From the NCBI GenBank assembly GCA_021824385.1, contig JAKAKU010000052.1, positions 1 through 5,542 on the forward strand: a stretch of DNA of 5,542 nucleotides, read 5' to 3'. Positions 1-4,496 of the stretch are shown here, in pieces. Made by a program: the position numbers and the translations under genes. The stretch is from a bacterium. Its GTDB lineage: Bacteria; Patescibacteriota; Microgenomatia; UBA8517. Each line of letters starts with the position of its first letter. Position 1 is the stretch's first letter. The notes beneath the pieces are model-generated. The model saw nothing but the letters and a program-made list of their open reading frames with translations. It searched no databases and was not told where the DNA came from.

Positions 1-80
1 GTTTTACTGAGTTTTTTTTCTATTAGTTTTGCACAGCTTGCGCAATGCATGCCGAGAACTGGAAATGATTGGTTTTTCAT
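1..80 (-). CDS. N-terminal fragment of HMA-domain protein, probably CopA-type Cu+ P-type ATPase (runs off window)
   Basis: Reading leftward from an ATG at 80-78, 26 complete codons stay open to the window edge. Residues 10-16 are GMHCASC, the Cu(I)-binding loop of heavy-metal-associated (HMA) domains, followed by a helix-like AKLIEKKLSKT. The ATG overlaps the TGA of the upstream cupredoxin-like gene as ATGA, so the two are translationally coupled and belong to the csoR transcript. An HMA domain starting about ten residues from the N-terminus, placed third after csoR, is the usual layout of a copper-exporting P1B-ATPase such as CopA. That full identity is inference, since no ATPase motif (CPC, DKTGT) lies inside the window. 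A stand-alone CopZ-like chaperone is the alternative. An A8 run in codons 21-23 is a possible slippage site. Confidence 0.75.
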   Translation of the reverse strand, partial: MKNQSFPVLGMHCASCAKLIEKKLSK

Positions 81-424
81 AGTGCTTTTATCGTTCCGTG
101 AAACATGTTCATACCACAGTGCATATCATACAGCCCTTCTTTGGGAGGTTTTACTGTAATCAACACTCCCTCATTGAGTGGTAGAAATTCTTTAATTCCA
201 AAATCAGGAATTACAATTTCCTCTAAACATGAATTTTGATCGGTCCTTAAAAAAGTGAGAGTCGTTTCAACTCCCGACTTTACCACCACAGTTTTTGGGT
301 GATAGCCCCCAGAAACAATAATTTTGTCTGTTGGCTCTAACGTGTCGGATGGAATCATAAAGAAAAACCAAAAGATACCACAAATGAGTGCTATCCCGAG
401 TATTGTTACAATAAGTGCCATCAT
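77..424 (-). CDS. Membrane-anchored cupredoxin-like protein with Cys...Cys-x-Met-x-Met site
   Basis: This is a 115-residue protein with one N-terminal hydrophobic segment (about residues 3-24) acting as an uncleaved anchor or signal, then a beta-rich domain of about 85 residues exposed outside the membrane. The pattern of strands and the ending C-G-M-N-M-F-H-G followed by TIKAL match the EfeO/cupredoxin_1-like fold. Candidate metal ligands are Cys66 in SCLEE and Cys103, Met105 and Met107 near the C-terminus, with His102 and His109 adjacent. The classic blue-copper set His-Cys-His-Met is not present, so Cu(I) binding or transfer is more likely than blue-copper electron transfer. The gene starts 1 base after the csoR stop and its TGA overlaps the next ATG, so it is co-transcribed with a copper sensor and a probable copper pump. 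A second ATG follows directly (421) and could be used. Copper is inferred from ligands and context. Confidence 0.82.
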   Translation of the reverse strand: MMALIVTILGIALICGIFWFFFMIPSDTLEPTDKIIVSGGYHPKTVVVKSGVETTLTFLRTDQNSCLEEIVIPDFGIKEFLPLNEGVLITVKPPKEGLYDMHCGMNMFHGTIKAL

Positions 425-425
425 A

Positions 426-704
426 TTAACTTTTTTTCAGAACTGCCATTACTTCTTCTATTACCATATGTTCATCTCCAGTTTTTAATGAGTCGGCAAC
501 ACACGTTTTCAAATGATTCTCCAAAATAAGTTCATTTGTTTTTTTCAGTGCTGCCGAAACCGCGAGTGATTGGTGCACCACATCTATACAATACTCATCA
601 GACTCAACCATTTGAATTACTTTGTTTAAGTGCCCACGCGCCACCTTCAGACGTTTTAACGCCTGTGCTTTCGTTGAACTATTTCGTGGAATTCCTTTTG
701 GCAT
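426..704 (-). CDS. csoR: CsoR-family Cu(I)-sensing transcriptional repressor
   Basis: The 92-residue product belongs to the CsoR/RcnR (DUF156) family of all-helical, tetrameric repressors that leave DNA when metal binds. Helix 1 begins near ALKRLKVARGHLNKV. The ligand set is complete for Cu(I): Cys39, His64 and Cys68, with the 25- and 4-residue spacing of Mycobacterium tuberculosis CsoR (Cys36, His61, Cys65). The second-shell Tyr (Tyr38) and Glu (Glu84) are also at matching positions. This separates it from the nickel (RcnR) and formaldehyde (FrmR) branches. I chose ATG at 704. A longer in-frame reading from TTG at 737 adds 11 residues but would start upstream of the predicted transcription start and run through the operator. 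The gene is first in a leftward operon with the cupredoxin-like and HMA genes, and probably represses itself and the divergent operon through the site at 714-730. Confidence 0.92.
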   Translation of the reverse strand: MPKGIPRNSSTKAQALKRLKVARGHLNKVIQMVESDEYCIDVVHQSLAVSAALKKTNELILENHLKTCVADSLKTGDEHMVIEEVMAVLKKS

Positions 705-713
705 GTTCGTCTT

Positions 714-730
714 TACCCCCCATACGGGGA
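714..730. promoter_or_regulatory. Candidate CsoR operator, C6-ATAC-G4 imperfect inverted repeat
   Basis: The site reads TACCCCCCATACGGGGA. C-tract and G-tract flank an ATAC centre, which resembles the G/C-tract plus T/A pseudo-palindromes known for CsoR-family operators. It lies between csoR and the divergent TauE/SafE gene, directly beside the rightward -35 hexamer and at the predicted start of the leftward transcript, so one bound tetramer could block both promoters. Binding is inferred from sequence and position only. Confidence 0.62.
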
Positions 731-760
731 TTGACAAAGCTTATGATGATACACTACGAT
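731..760 (+). promoter_or_regulatory. Candidate rightward promoter for the TauE/SafE-HMA operon
   Basis: TTGACA at 731-736 is a perfect -35, followed after 18 bases by TACGAT at 755-760 (4 of 6 matches). This would give a start near 767 and a leader of about 10 bases. An alternative -10 is TATGAT at 742-747 (5 of 6), whose -35 region would fall inside the C/G operator. Either way the operator at 714-730 touches or overlaps the promoter. Confidence 0.5.
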
Positions 761-766
761 TGTCAA
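738..766 (-). promoter_or_regulatory. csoR: Candidate leftward promoter for the csoR operon
   Basis: On the minus strand TTGACA (766-761) is a perfect -35 and a weak TAAGCT (743-738) follows at 17 bases. Transcription would start near 731, leaving the operator in the first 17 bases and about 27 bases of leader before the ATG at 704. The poor -10 lowers confidence. TATCAT at 751-746 is a better hexamer but lacks a -35 at normal spacing. Confidence 0.4.
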
Positions 767-776
767 GTAATCGAAA

Positions 777-1769
777 ATGAATACTATTTGGCTCGCGTTT
801 ATTACCGGACTCACAGCAGGGGGAATTTCGTGTCTTGCGGTTCAAGGAGGTTTGTTAGCTTCTTCGCTTTCAACGACACCCGAAAACAGAAAGAAAATGG
901 GCACTGCCCTTTTTATTGGAAGTAAAATTGTTGCATACACGATTCTTGGCGCACTCCTCGGGTTTTTTGGAAGTTCGCTTTCTATTTCATCAACTACCCA
1001 GGGATGGCTTCAAGTCATAGCCGGACTGTACATGATTGCAACCGCGGCAAACTTACTTCAGATACACCCAGTCTTTCGATACGTTGTTATTCAGCCGCCG
1101 AAGTGGGCATATAGACTTCTTAAAAAAGAGGCACATCGAGAAGTATTCGGTTCAGCGCTTTTGGGGGCACTTACCGTACTTGTCCCCTGTGGCATAAGTC
1201 AGGGAATGATGATTCTGGCGATCAGCAGCGGCAATGCCTTGACAGGTGCGCTCATTTTGGCAGCATTCACAATCGGCACCAGTCCACTCTTTTTTGTAGT
1301 TGGGCTCACCGCAAGCGAATTTATGAAGCGTAAAGCATTTGTTTATATAGCAAGCGCCTTGGTGTTTATTTTGGGAGTTAACGCTATCAATGCAGGGAAC
1401 GCGCTCCGTGGTTCTGCACACACACTGGGTAACTATTGGGCAATCCTGACAAACGTACAAACAACAGAAAGGACTCAAACACTTGCGGCTGTCGACGCGT
1501 CGGGAGAACAAGTGGCAACTATTGATGTTACCGCAAGCGGGTACACAACAAAGACAACAACACTCAAAGTAAATGTACCCGTAAAGCTCACCCTTTCATC
1601 CAAAAACGCCGCAGGCTGTGTACAAGTATTCACCATTCCCGAATACAAAGTTAAAAAGTTGGTTCCGCAAAATGGTATGGACGAAATAGTATTTACTCCT
1701 ACCAAGACGGGACGCCTTTCATTTAGTTGCGCGATGGGAATGTATACGGGATCGTTTCAAGTAATTTAA
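777..1769 (+). CDS. TauE/SafE (UreH_2-like) membrane protein fused to C-terminal cupredoxin-like domain
   Basis: The 330-residue protein has two parts. Residues 1-205 form about six membrane helices (roughly 3-30, 44-66, 76-98, 124-150, 155-178, 186-205). They carry paired Cys motifs, GGISC in helix 1 (Cys19) and VPCGISQGM in helix 4 (Cys138), typical of the UreH_2/sulfite-exporter TauE/SafE branch that is distantly like CcdA/DsbD. After a linker, residues 246-330 form a cupredoxin-like domain with Cys281, Cys318, Met320 and Met322, the same signature as the protein encoded at 77-424. Fusions of this membrane domain with HMA and cupredoxin domains are known and are usually linked to copper. 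Here the HMA part is a separate gene 1 base downstream. A role in copper movement or in supplying thiol electrons to extracytoplasmic copper sites is likely; the transported species is unknown. No clear Shine-Dalgarno precedes ATG 777. Confidence 0.85.
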   Translation: MNTIWLAFITGLTAGGISCLAVQGGLLASSLSTTPENRKKMGTALFIGSKIVAYTILGALLGFFGSSLSISSTTQGWLQVIAGLYMIATAANLLQIHPVFRYVVIQPPKWAYRLLKKEAHREVFGSALLGALTVLVPCGISQGMMILAISSGNALTGALILAAFTIGTSPLFFVVGLTASEFMKRKAFVYIASALVFILGVNAINAGNALRGSAHTLGNYWAILTNVQTTERTQTLAAVDASGEQVATIDVTASGYTTKTTTLKVNVPVKLTLSSKNAAGCVQVFTIPEYKVKKLVPQNGMDEIVFTPTKTGRLSFSCAMGMYTGSFQVI

Positions 1770-1770
1770 T

Positions 1771-1992
1771 ATGCTCAACATTTTCAAAAAAAGTCCTAAA
1801 AAAGTATATAAAGTCGTGGGGATGCATTGCGCAAGTTGCGCAATGGTTATTGAAAGTGATTTAGAAGATATCGGTGTGGAAGCTACATGCAGTTATGCAA
1901 AACAAACGATTGAAATTTCTGAAAAAGAAATAGAAAAGGAAGCAAAAATAAAAGATGTTGTGAAAAAAGCCGGATACGCAATTGTTGATTAA
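1771..1992 (+). CDS. Stand-alone HMA-domain copper chaperone-like protein
   Basis: This 73-residue protein is a single heavy-metal-associated domain of ferredoxin-like fold. The binding loop GMHCASC gives Met18, Cys20 and Cys23, and the C-terminal KKAGYAIVD is the typical end of the fold. CopZ-like proteins carry Cu(I) to P1B-ATPases. A basic, lysine-rich N-terminus (KKSPKKVYK) precedes the first strand. It starts 1 base after the TauE/SafE-cupredoxin stop, so it is surely co-transcribed. In related proteins the HMA domain is often fused to the same membrane domain, so it may act as a split-off metal-loading module for that protein, for the probable CopA, or for both. Its stop overlaps the stop of the convergent transporter gene in TTAA. 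Copper preference is inferred from CASC and from csoR next door. Confidence 0.88.
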   Translation: MLNIFKKSPKKVYKVVGMHCASCAMVIESDLEDIGVEATCSYAKQTIEISEKEIEKEAKIKDVVKKAGYAIVD

Positions 1993-2285
1993 TGGTATTT
2001 CACCATAAGAAGACCCACGACAACCGCCACATTCAAAAGAAGTCCCAACACGTTTCCGACAATAATTGGTTTCTCTTTGTGAATAAGACCGTAATACACC
2101 CAAAAAACACCGAGTATCGTATATGACACCCACGTTGTAACAGAGACACCCGCGCTTTCCTTTTCGATCCATATCTTTAATACCTGTGGAATCGTCATAA
2201 AAAGCCCAGCAAAAATTGCGACATAACTTAAGTCGTCAATTATTGCGATACGTTTTTTTGAGGATTTCTTTACAAAATGCACCAT
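1989..2285 (-). CDS. SemiSWEET-type sugar transporter (PQ-loop, MtN3 half)
   Basis: The 98-residue protein has three membrane helices (about 18-36, 48-68 and 74-95) after a short basic N-terminus, which is the size and layout of a bacterial SemiSWEET that dimerises to form one transporter. Helix 1 contains the PQ motif (Pro33-Gln34) followed by KIWIEKESAGVSVTTWV, the usual cytosolic loop leading into helix 2. FWVYYG in helix 2 and Asn78 (GNVLG) in helix 3 match the family pattern. Family members move mono- or disaccharides down their gradient; the substrate here cannot be read from sequence. The gene is transcribed alone, converging on the HMA gene with a 4-base overlap and diverging from the tRNA-dihydrouridine synthase gene across a 36-base gap. 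I found no strong promoter for it. Confidence 0.87.
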   Translation of the reverse strand: MVHFVKKSSKKRIAIIDDLSYVAIFAGLFMTIPQVLKIWIEKESAGVSVTTWVSYTILGVFWVYYGLIHKEKPIIVGNVLGLLLNVAVVVGLLMVKYH

Positions 2286-2310
2286 GACTTCAGTTTAGTG
2301 GAAAAATCGC

Positions 2311-2316
2311 TATAAT
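2311..2316 (+). promoter_or_regulatory. -10 element (TATAAT) of the dihydrouridine synthase gene
   Basis: A perfect TATAAT ends 5 bases before the ATG at 2322, so transcription should begin at or within a base or two of the start codon. The -35 region is weak (TTCAGT at 2289-2294, 16-base spacing). There is no room for a Shine-Dalgarno site on such a transcript, suggesting a leaderless mRNA. Confidence 0.6.
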
Positions 2317-2321
2317 TCACT

Positions 2322-3257
2322 ATGAACTTTTGGACTACTTTGCCAAAACCGTTTTTTGTACTCGCCCCGATGGAAGGGGTGACTGATGTCGTGTTTCGAG
2401 AAATTGTTGCACTTTGTCTCCCCAAACCTGATGTGTTTTTTACTGAATTTACTAACATTGATGGGTTAAATTCGGAAGGGAAAAAAGCAACGCTTACTCG
2501 ACTCAAACTCACGAAGTCACAACACCCCGTCGTCGCTCAGCTCTGGGGGACGAGGCCCGACCACATGGAAAAGTCAGCCGCACTGTGTGCAAAACTGGGG
2601 TTTGATGGCATAGATATAAACATGGGGTGCCCCGATCGAGCAGTCATGAAGTCTGGAGGCGGATCGGCCCTTATTAACACTCCCTCAATTGCTGCTGATC
2701 TTATTCGGGCAGCGAGAGCTGGCGCTAAACAACTACCAGTCAGTGTAAAAACACGGATTGGAGTAAATACTATAAACACCGATGAGTGGATATCGTTTCT
2801 CTTGCAACAAAACATTGACGTATTAACAGTACATGGCAGAACTGCAAAACAAAAATCTGATGTTCCAGCCAACTGGGAAGAGATTGGCAAAGCGGTGAGA
2901 ATTAAAAATGAAATTGCACCACACACCCTCGTCGTTGGCAACGGTGATATTGAAAGTGTTGAGTCTGGACAGAGCATGATGGAAAGACATGGTGTTGATG
3001 GCATCATGGTAGGGAGGGGAATATTTCATAATCCGTGGGTTTTTGAAAAAAACACTTCAATTCATACCAAAGAAGAGTATCTCACAGTACTTAGGAAACA
3101 CGTGGAGCTATATACAAAAACATGGGGAGAGGGGAAAAACTTTGATGTAATGAAAAAGTTTTTCAAAATGTATGTAAATAGTTTTCCCGGGGCTGCAGAA
3201 TACCGGGCCAAACTAATGGAGTGTAAAACTCCGGCCGAAGTATACCAACTTCTCTAA
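2322..3257 (+). CDS. tRNA-dihydrouridine synthase (Dus family)
   Basis: This flavoenzyme reduces uridine to dihydrouridine in the tRNA D-arm or nearby loops using FMN and NADPH. The 311-residue product shows the full set of TIM-barrel motifs in order: LAPMEGVTD (14-22) for FMN contact, VAQLWG (71-76), INMGCPDRAVMKSGGGSAL with catalytic Cys103, VKTRIG (142-147) with Lys143, TVHGRT (169-174) with His171, VVGNGDI (204-210) and IMVGRGIFHNPWVF (228-241) for the phosphate. The shorter C-terminal helical part is present (about 245-311), so the gene is complete at normal length. It fits the bacterial DusB-like or DusC-like side better than DusA, but I would not assign a subfamily. ATG 2322 is the only start that keeps the first FMN motif intact. 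The GIY-YIG gene follows after 2 bases. Confidence 0.95.
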   Translation: MNFWTTLPKPFFVLAPMEGVTDVVFREIVALCLPKPDVFFTEFTNIDGLNSEGKKATLTRLKLTKSQHPVVAQLWGTRPDHMEKSAALCAKLGFDGIDINMGCPDRAVMKSGGGSALINTPSIAADLIRAARAGAKQLPVSVKTRIGVNTINTDEWISFLLQQNIDVLTVHGRTAKQKSDVPANWEEIGKAVRIKNEIAPHTLVVGNGDIESVESGQSMMERHGVDGIMVGRGIFHNPWVFEKNTSIHTKEEYLTVLRKHVELYTKTWGEGKNFDVMKKFFKMYVNSFPGAAEYRAKLMECKTPAEVYQLL

Positions 3258-3259
3258 TT

Positions 3260-3505
3260 ATGTTTACGGTTTACATACTTCGCACAAACAAAGACACGCT
3301 GTACATTGGACAAACGAATGATTTAGAAAAGCGACTCAAAACACATGAGCAGAAAAAGGGTGCAAAGTATCTGAGAGGTTTTAAATCATTTACTTTGGTA
3401 TATCAAGAAACGTATAAAACACGCAGTGAAGCCCTAAAGCGCGAGTATGAACTGAAACAACTTACCAAGGCACAAAAAGAGCGACTTCTTAGAAAAAGTC
3501 GCTAA
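3260..3505 (+). CDS. Small GIY-YIG domain protein (UPF0213/YhbQ-like)
   Basis: The 81-residue protein is a minimal GIY-YIG nuclease domain. VYI (4-6) stands for the GIY half, YIG is at 15-17, Arg25 in DLEKRLKTH is the expected catalytic Arg, and Glu62 in ALKREYELK is the expected metal-binding Glu. The ending LTKAQKERLL is typical of the UPF0213 group. All catalytic positions are kept, so it could cut DNA, though the role of these small chromosomal proteins is mostly unsettled; DNA repair or processing is the usual suggestion. Nothing here points to a mobile element. It lies 2 bases after the dus stop and shares its transcript. Its last codons and stop form one arm of a terminator hairpin. 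Confidence 0.9.
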   Translation: MFTVYILRTNKDTLYIGQTNDLEKRLKTHEQKKGAKYLRGFKSFTLVYQETYKTRSEALKREYELKQLTKAQKERLLRKSR

Positions 3506-3511
3506 CTTTTT
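3474..3511. terminator. Bidirectional intrinsic terminator overlapping the 3' end of the GIY-YIG gene
   Basis: AGCGACTT (3480-3487) pairs perfectly with AAGTCGCT (3496-3503) around an 8-base loop. On the plus strand the stem is followed by AAC and T5 (3507-3511). On the minus strand it is followed by C and T5 (3478-3474). It therefore can end both the dus/GIY-YIG transcript and the convergent cupredoxin transcript, whose stop is only 13 bases away. The stem holds the last coding bases and the first base of the TAA stop of the GIY-YIG gene. Confidence 0.75.
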
Positions 3512-3516
3512 GGTTG

Positions 3517-4059
3517 TTACTCGGTTACCATCAGTGTTCCCACTTGGCCATTTTTGCGGTGTTGCCCAACAGAGCAATAAAACTCAAAACTACCTACTTT
3601 ATCTGCAATAAATTCAACAGTGCTCGTTTCTCCCACTTTCACGAGAGCGCTTTTCACCTTCAATTCATCAATATTAAAATTATGCATCATATCCTTACTT
3701 GTTATGACTACTTTAACTTTGTCACCTTTCTTCACCGTAATCTTATTTGGCTTAAAGTAAAAGCTTCCCGCTTCCATCGAAACGGTGGTTACACCATTTT
3801 CGGTAACTACCGAGGTTGCACTGCTTGAGGCGCCTTCAACTGCTGGCGTTGTGTTACTGTCTGCCATCGAATTATCCTGCACGGTCTGATTCTCCTGAGT
3901 TGCTTCACGCTGTTCCTCACTCGACCCTGTCCTATTCAAAAGCGCATACCCAAGAACTGCAATTGCAACTACAACAATAGCCCCAATAGCCATCATATTA
4001 TTTGGCTTTTTTTCAGGTTCTACAGACTGAGCTTCGACTACTTCTTCATTTTCTTCCAT
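3517..4059 (-). CDS. Membrane-anchored blue-copper (cupredoxin) protein with Gln at the axial position
   Basis: The product has 180 residues. An acidic N-terminal tail (1-18) is followed by one membrane helix (about 22-42), a Ser/Thr/Gln-rich low-complexity linker (about 45-92), and a C-terminal plastocyanin-like domain (about 94-180), so the domain sits outside the cytoplasmic membrane on a tether. Ligands visible are His126 (MMHNFNID), Cys162 and His167 (YCSVGQH). The fourth, normally Met in CSVPGHxxxGM, is Gln172 (HRKNGQVGTL), as in stellacyanin-type sites. Single-electron transfer outside the membrane is the expected role. ATG at 4059 is preferred over 4062 because AGGTGA (4071-4066) is 6 bases from it and only 3 from the other. 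The gene follows the zinc-ribbon gene after a gap of about 65 bases and ends near a shared terminator. Its partner is unknown. Confidence 0.9.
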   Translation of the reverse strand: MEENEEVVEAQSVEPEKKPNNMMAIGAIVVVAIAVLGYALLNRTGSSEEQREATQENQTVQDNSMADSNTTPAVEGASSSATSVVTENGVTTVSMEAGSFYFKPNKITVKKGDKVKVVITSKDMMHNFNIDELKVKSALVKVGETSTVEFIADKVGSFEFYCSVGQHRKNGQVGTLMVTE

Positions 4060-4127
4060 CATAAATCACCTGCCTTTTCATTATGTATGTGTACCGGTCA
4101 ATTCTGAGAACAACTTGAGAATGAACA
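4060..4127. other. Intergenic stretch upstream of the cupredoxin gene, with its ribosome binding site
   Basis: It holds AGGTGA (4071-4066, minus strand), the clearest Shine-Dalgarno site in the window. TTGACC and CATAAT occur on the minus strand but only 10 bases apart, so I do not call a promoter. A short direct repeat (TGAGAA twice, 5 bases apart) and ACCGGT are present. No terminator hairpin is seen after the zinc-ribbon gene, so read-through from upstream is possible. Confidence 0.5.
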
Positions 4128-4496
4128 CTATATACCGAGTAATCCGTCATTTAATTGATTGGTTATTTGGGTGTTTATGCTGTTTACAAAAGCTGAAAGA
4201 AAATAAACAGATAAAAGGATTGAAATAATTGTTAACACAATACAGACCATGCCAATCTTTTTGGCCTGAGGATCTTTCGCTTTTAAATATTTAAACGCTG
4301 GCCAAAGGCCAGCTGGAGGTAATAGTAAACTAACAAGATACACAGAGACTTGTTTCATAACCGAAGTGTCAACTGGTTTTTCCTTTATTTGCTTGCCGCA
4401 AAATGGGCAAAAATAATCTCCTCCGCTAAGAGTATGAAAGCAATACGGACAAAAGACCTTTTGTGTGGTCGTTGGAATGGTCGGTACGTTTTCCAT
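4128..4496 (-). CDS. Zinc-ribbon membrane protein of unknown function
   Basis: The 122-residue protein starts with a zinc ribbon: Cys16-x2-Cys19 and Cys30-x2-Cys33 (CPYC and CPFC) with a 10-residue spacer. Two hydrophobic helices follow (about 49-66 and 82-104), separated by a basic loop (KYLKAKDPQAKK) that should face the cytoplasm together with the ribbon. The C-terminal 18 residues are polar and probably outside. Many small bacterial membrane proteins share this N-terminal ribbon plus helix layout and lack a known role. The start codon overlaps the stop of the PQQ-type dehydrogenase gene as TAATG, which indicates translational coupling and co-transcription. This is the only stop in the window that is TAG. 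I do not assign a function. Confidence 0.8.
   Translation of the reverse strand: MENVPTIPTTTQKVFCPYCFHTLSGGDYFCPFCGKQIKEKPVDTSVMKQVSVYLVSLLLPPAGLWPAFKYLKAKDPQAKKIGMVCIVLTIISILLSVYFLSAFVNSINTQITNQLNDGLLGI

Noticed and set aside
12..19. A8 run in the HMA/CopA start as programmed slippage
   Set aside because: The run is explained by Glu-Lys-Lys codons in AT-rich DNA, and the frame after it cannot be judged because the window ends.
705..737. TTG at 737 as the csoR start
   Set aside because: It would place the start upstream of the predicted transcript start and make the operator coding. The ATG at 704 gives a normal family length and N-terminus.
536..925. Open frame of 129 codons on the plus strand across csoR and the intergenic region
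   Set aside because: It is antisense to csoR, covers the operator and promoters, and then overlaps the TauE/SafE gene in another frame. The translation shows no family features.
1152..1705. Two minus-strand open frames within the TauE/SafE-cupredoxin gene
   Set aside because: They lie fully inside a gene with clear membrane and cupredoxin motifs, and their translations are Cys-rich or Val/Ser-rich shadow sequence.
1992..2006. Hairpin ATGGT-ATTTC-ACCAT after the HMA gene as a terminator
   Set aside because: The stem is only 5 bp, AT-rich, and has no T-run on either side.
2537..3029. Minus-strand open frames opposite the dihydrouridine synthase gene
   Set aside because: The plus strand carries every Dus motif in one frame; the reverse frames match nothing and have no ribosome binding site.
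3514..3828. 104-codon plus-strand frame just after the GIY-YIG gene
   Set aside because: It is antisense to the cupredoxin domain with its intact His-Cys-His ligands, and lies downstream of a terminator.
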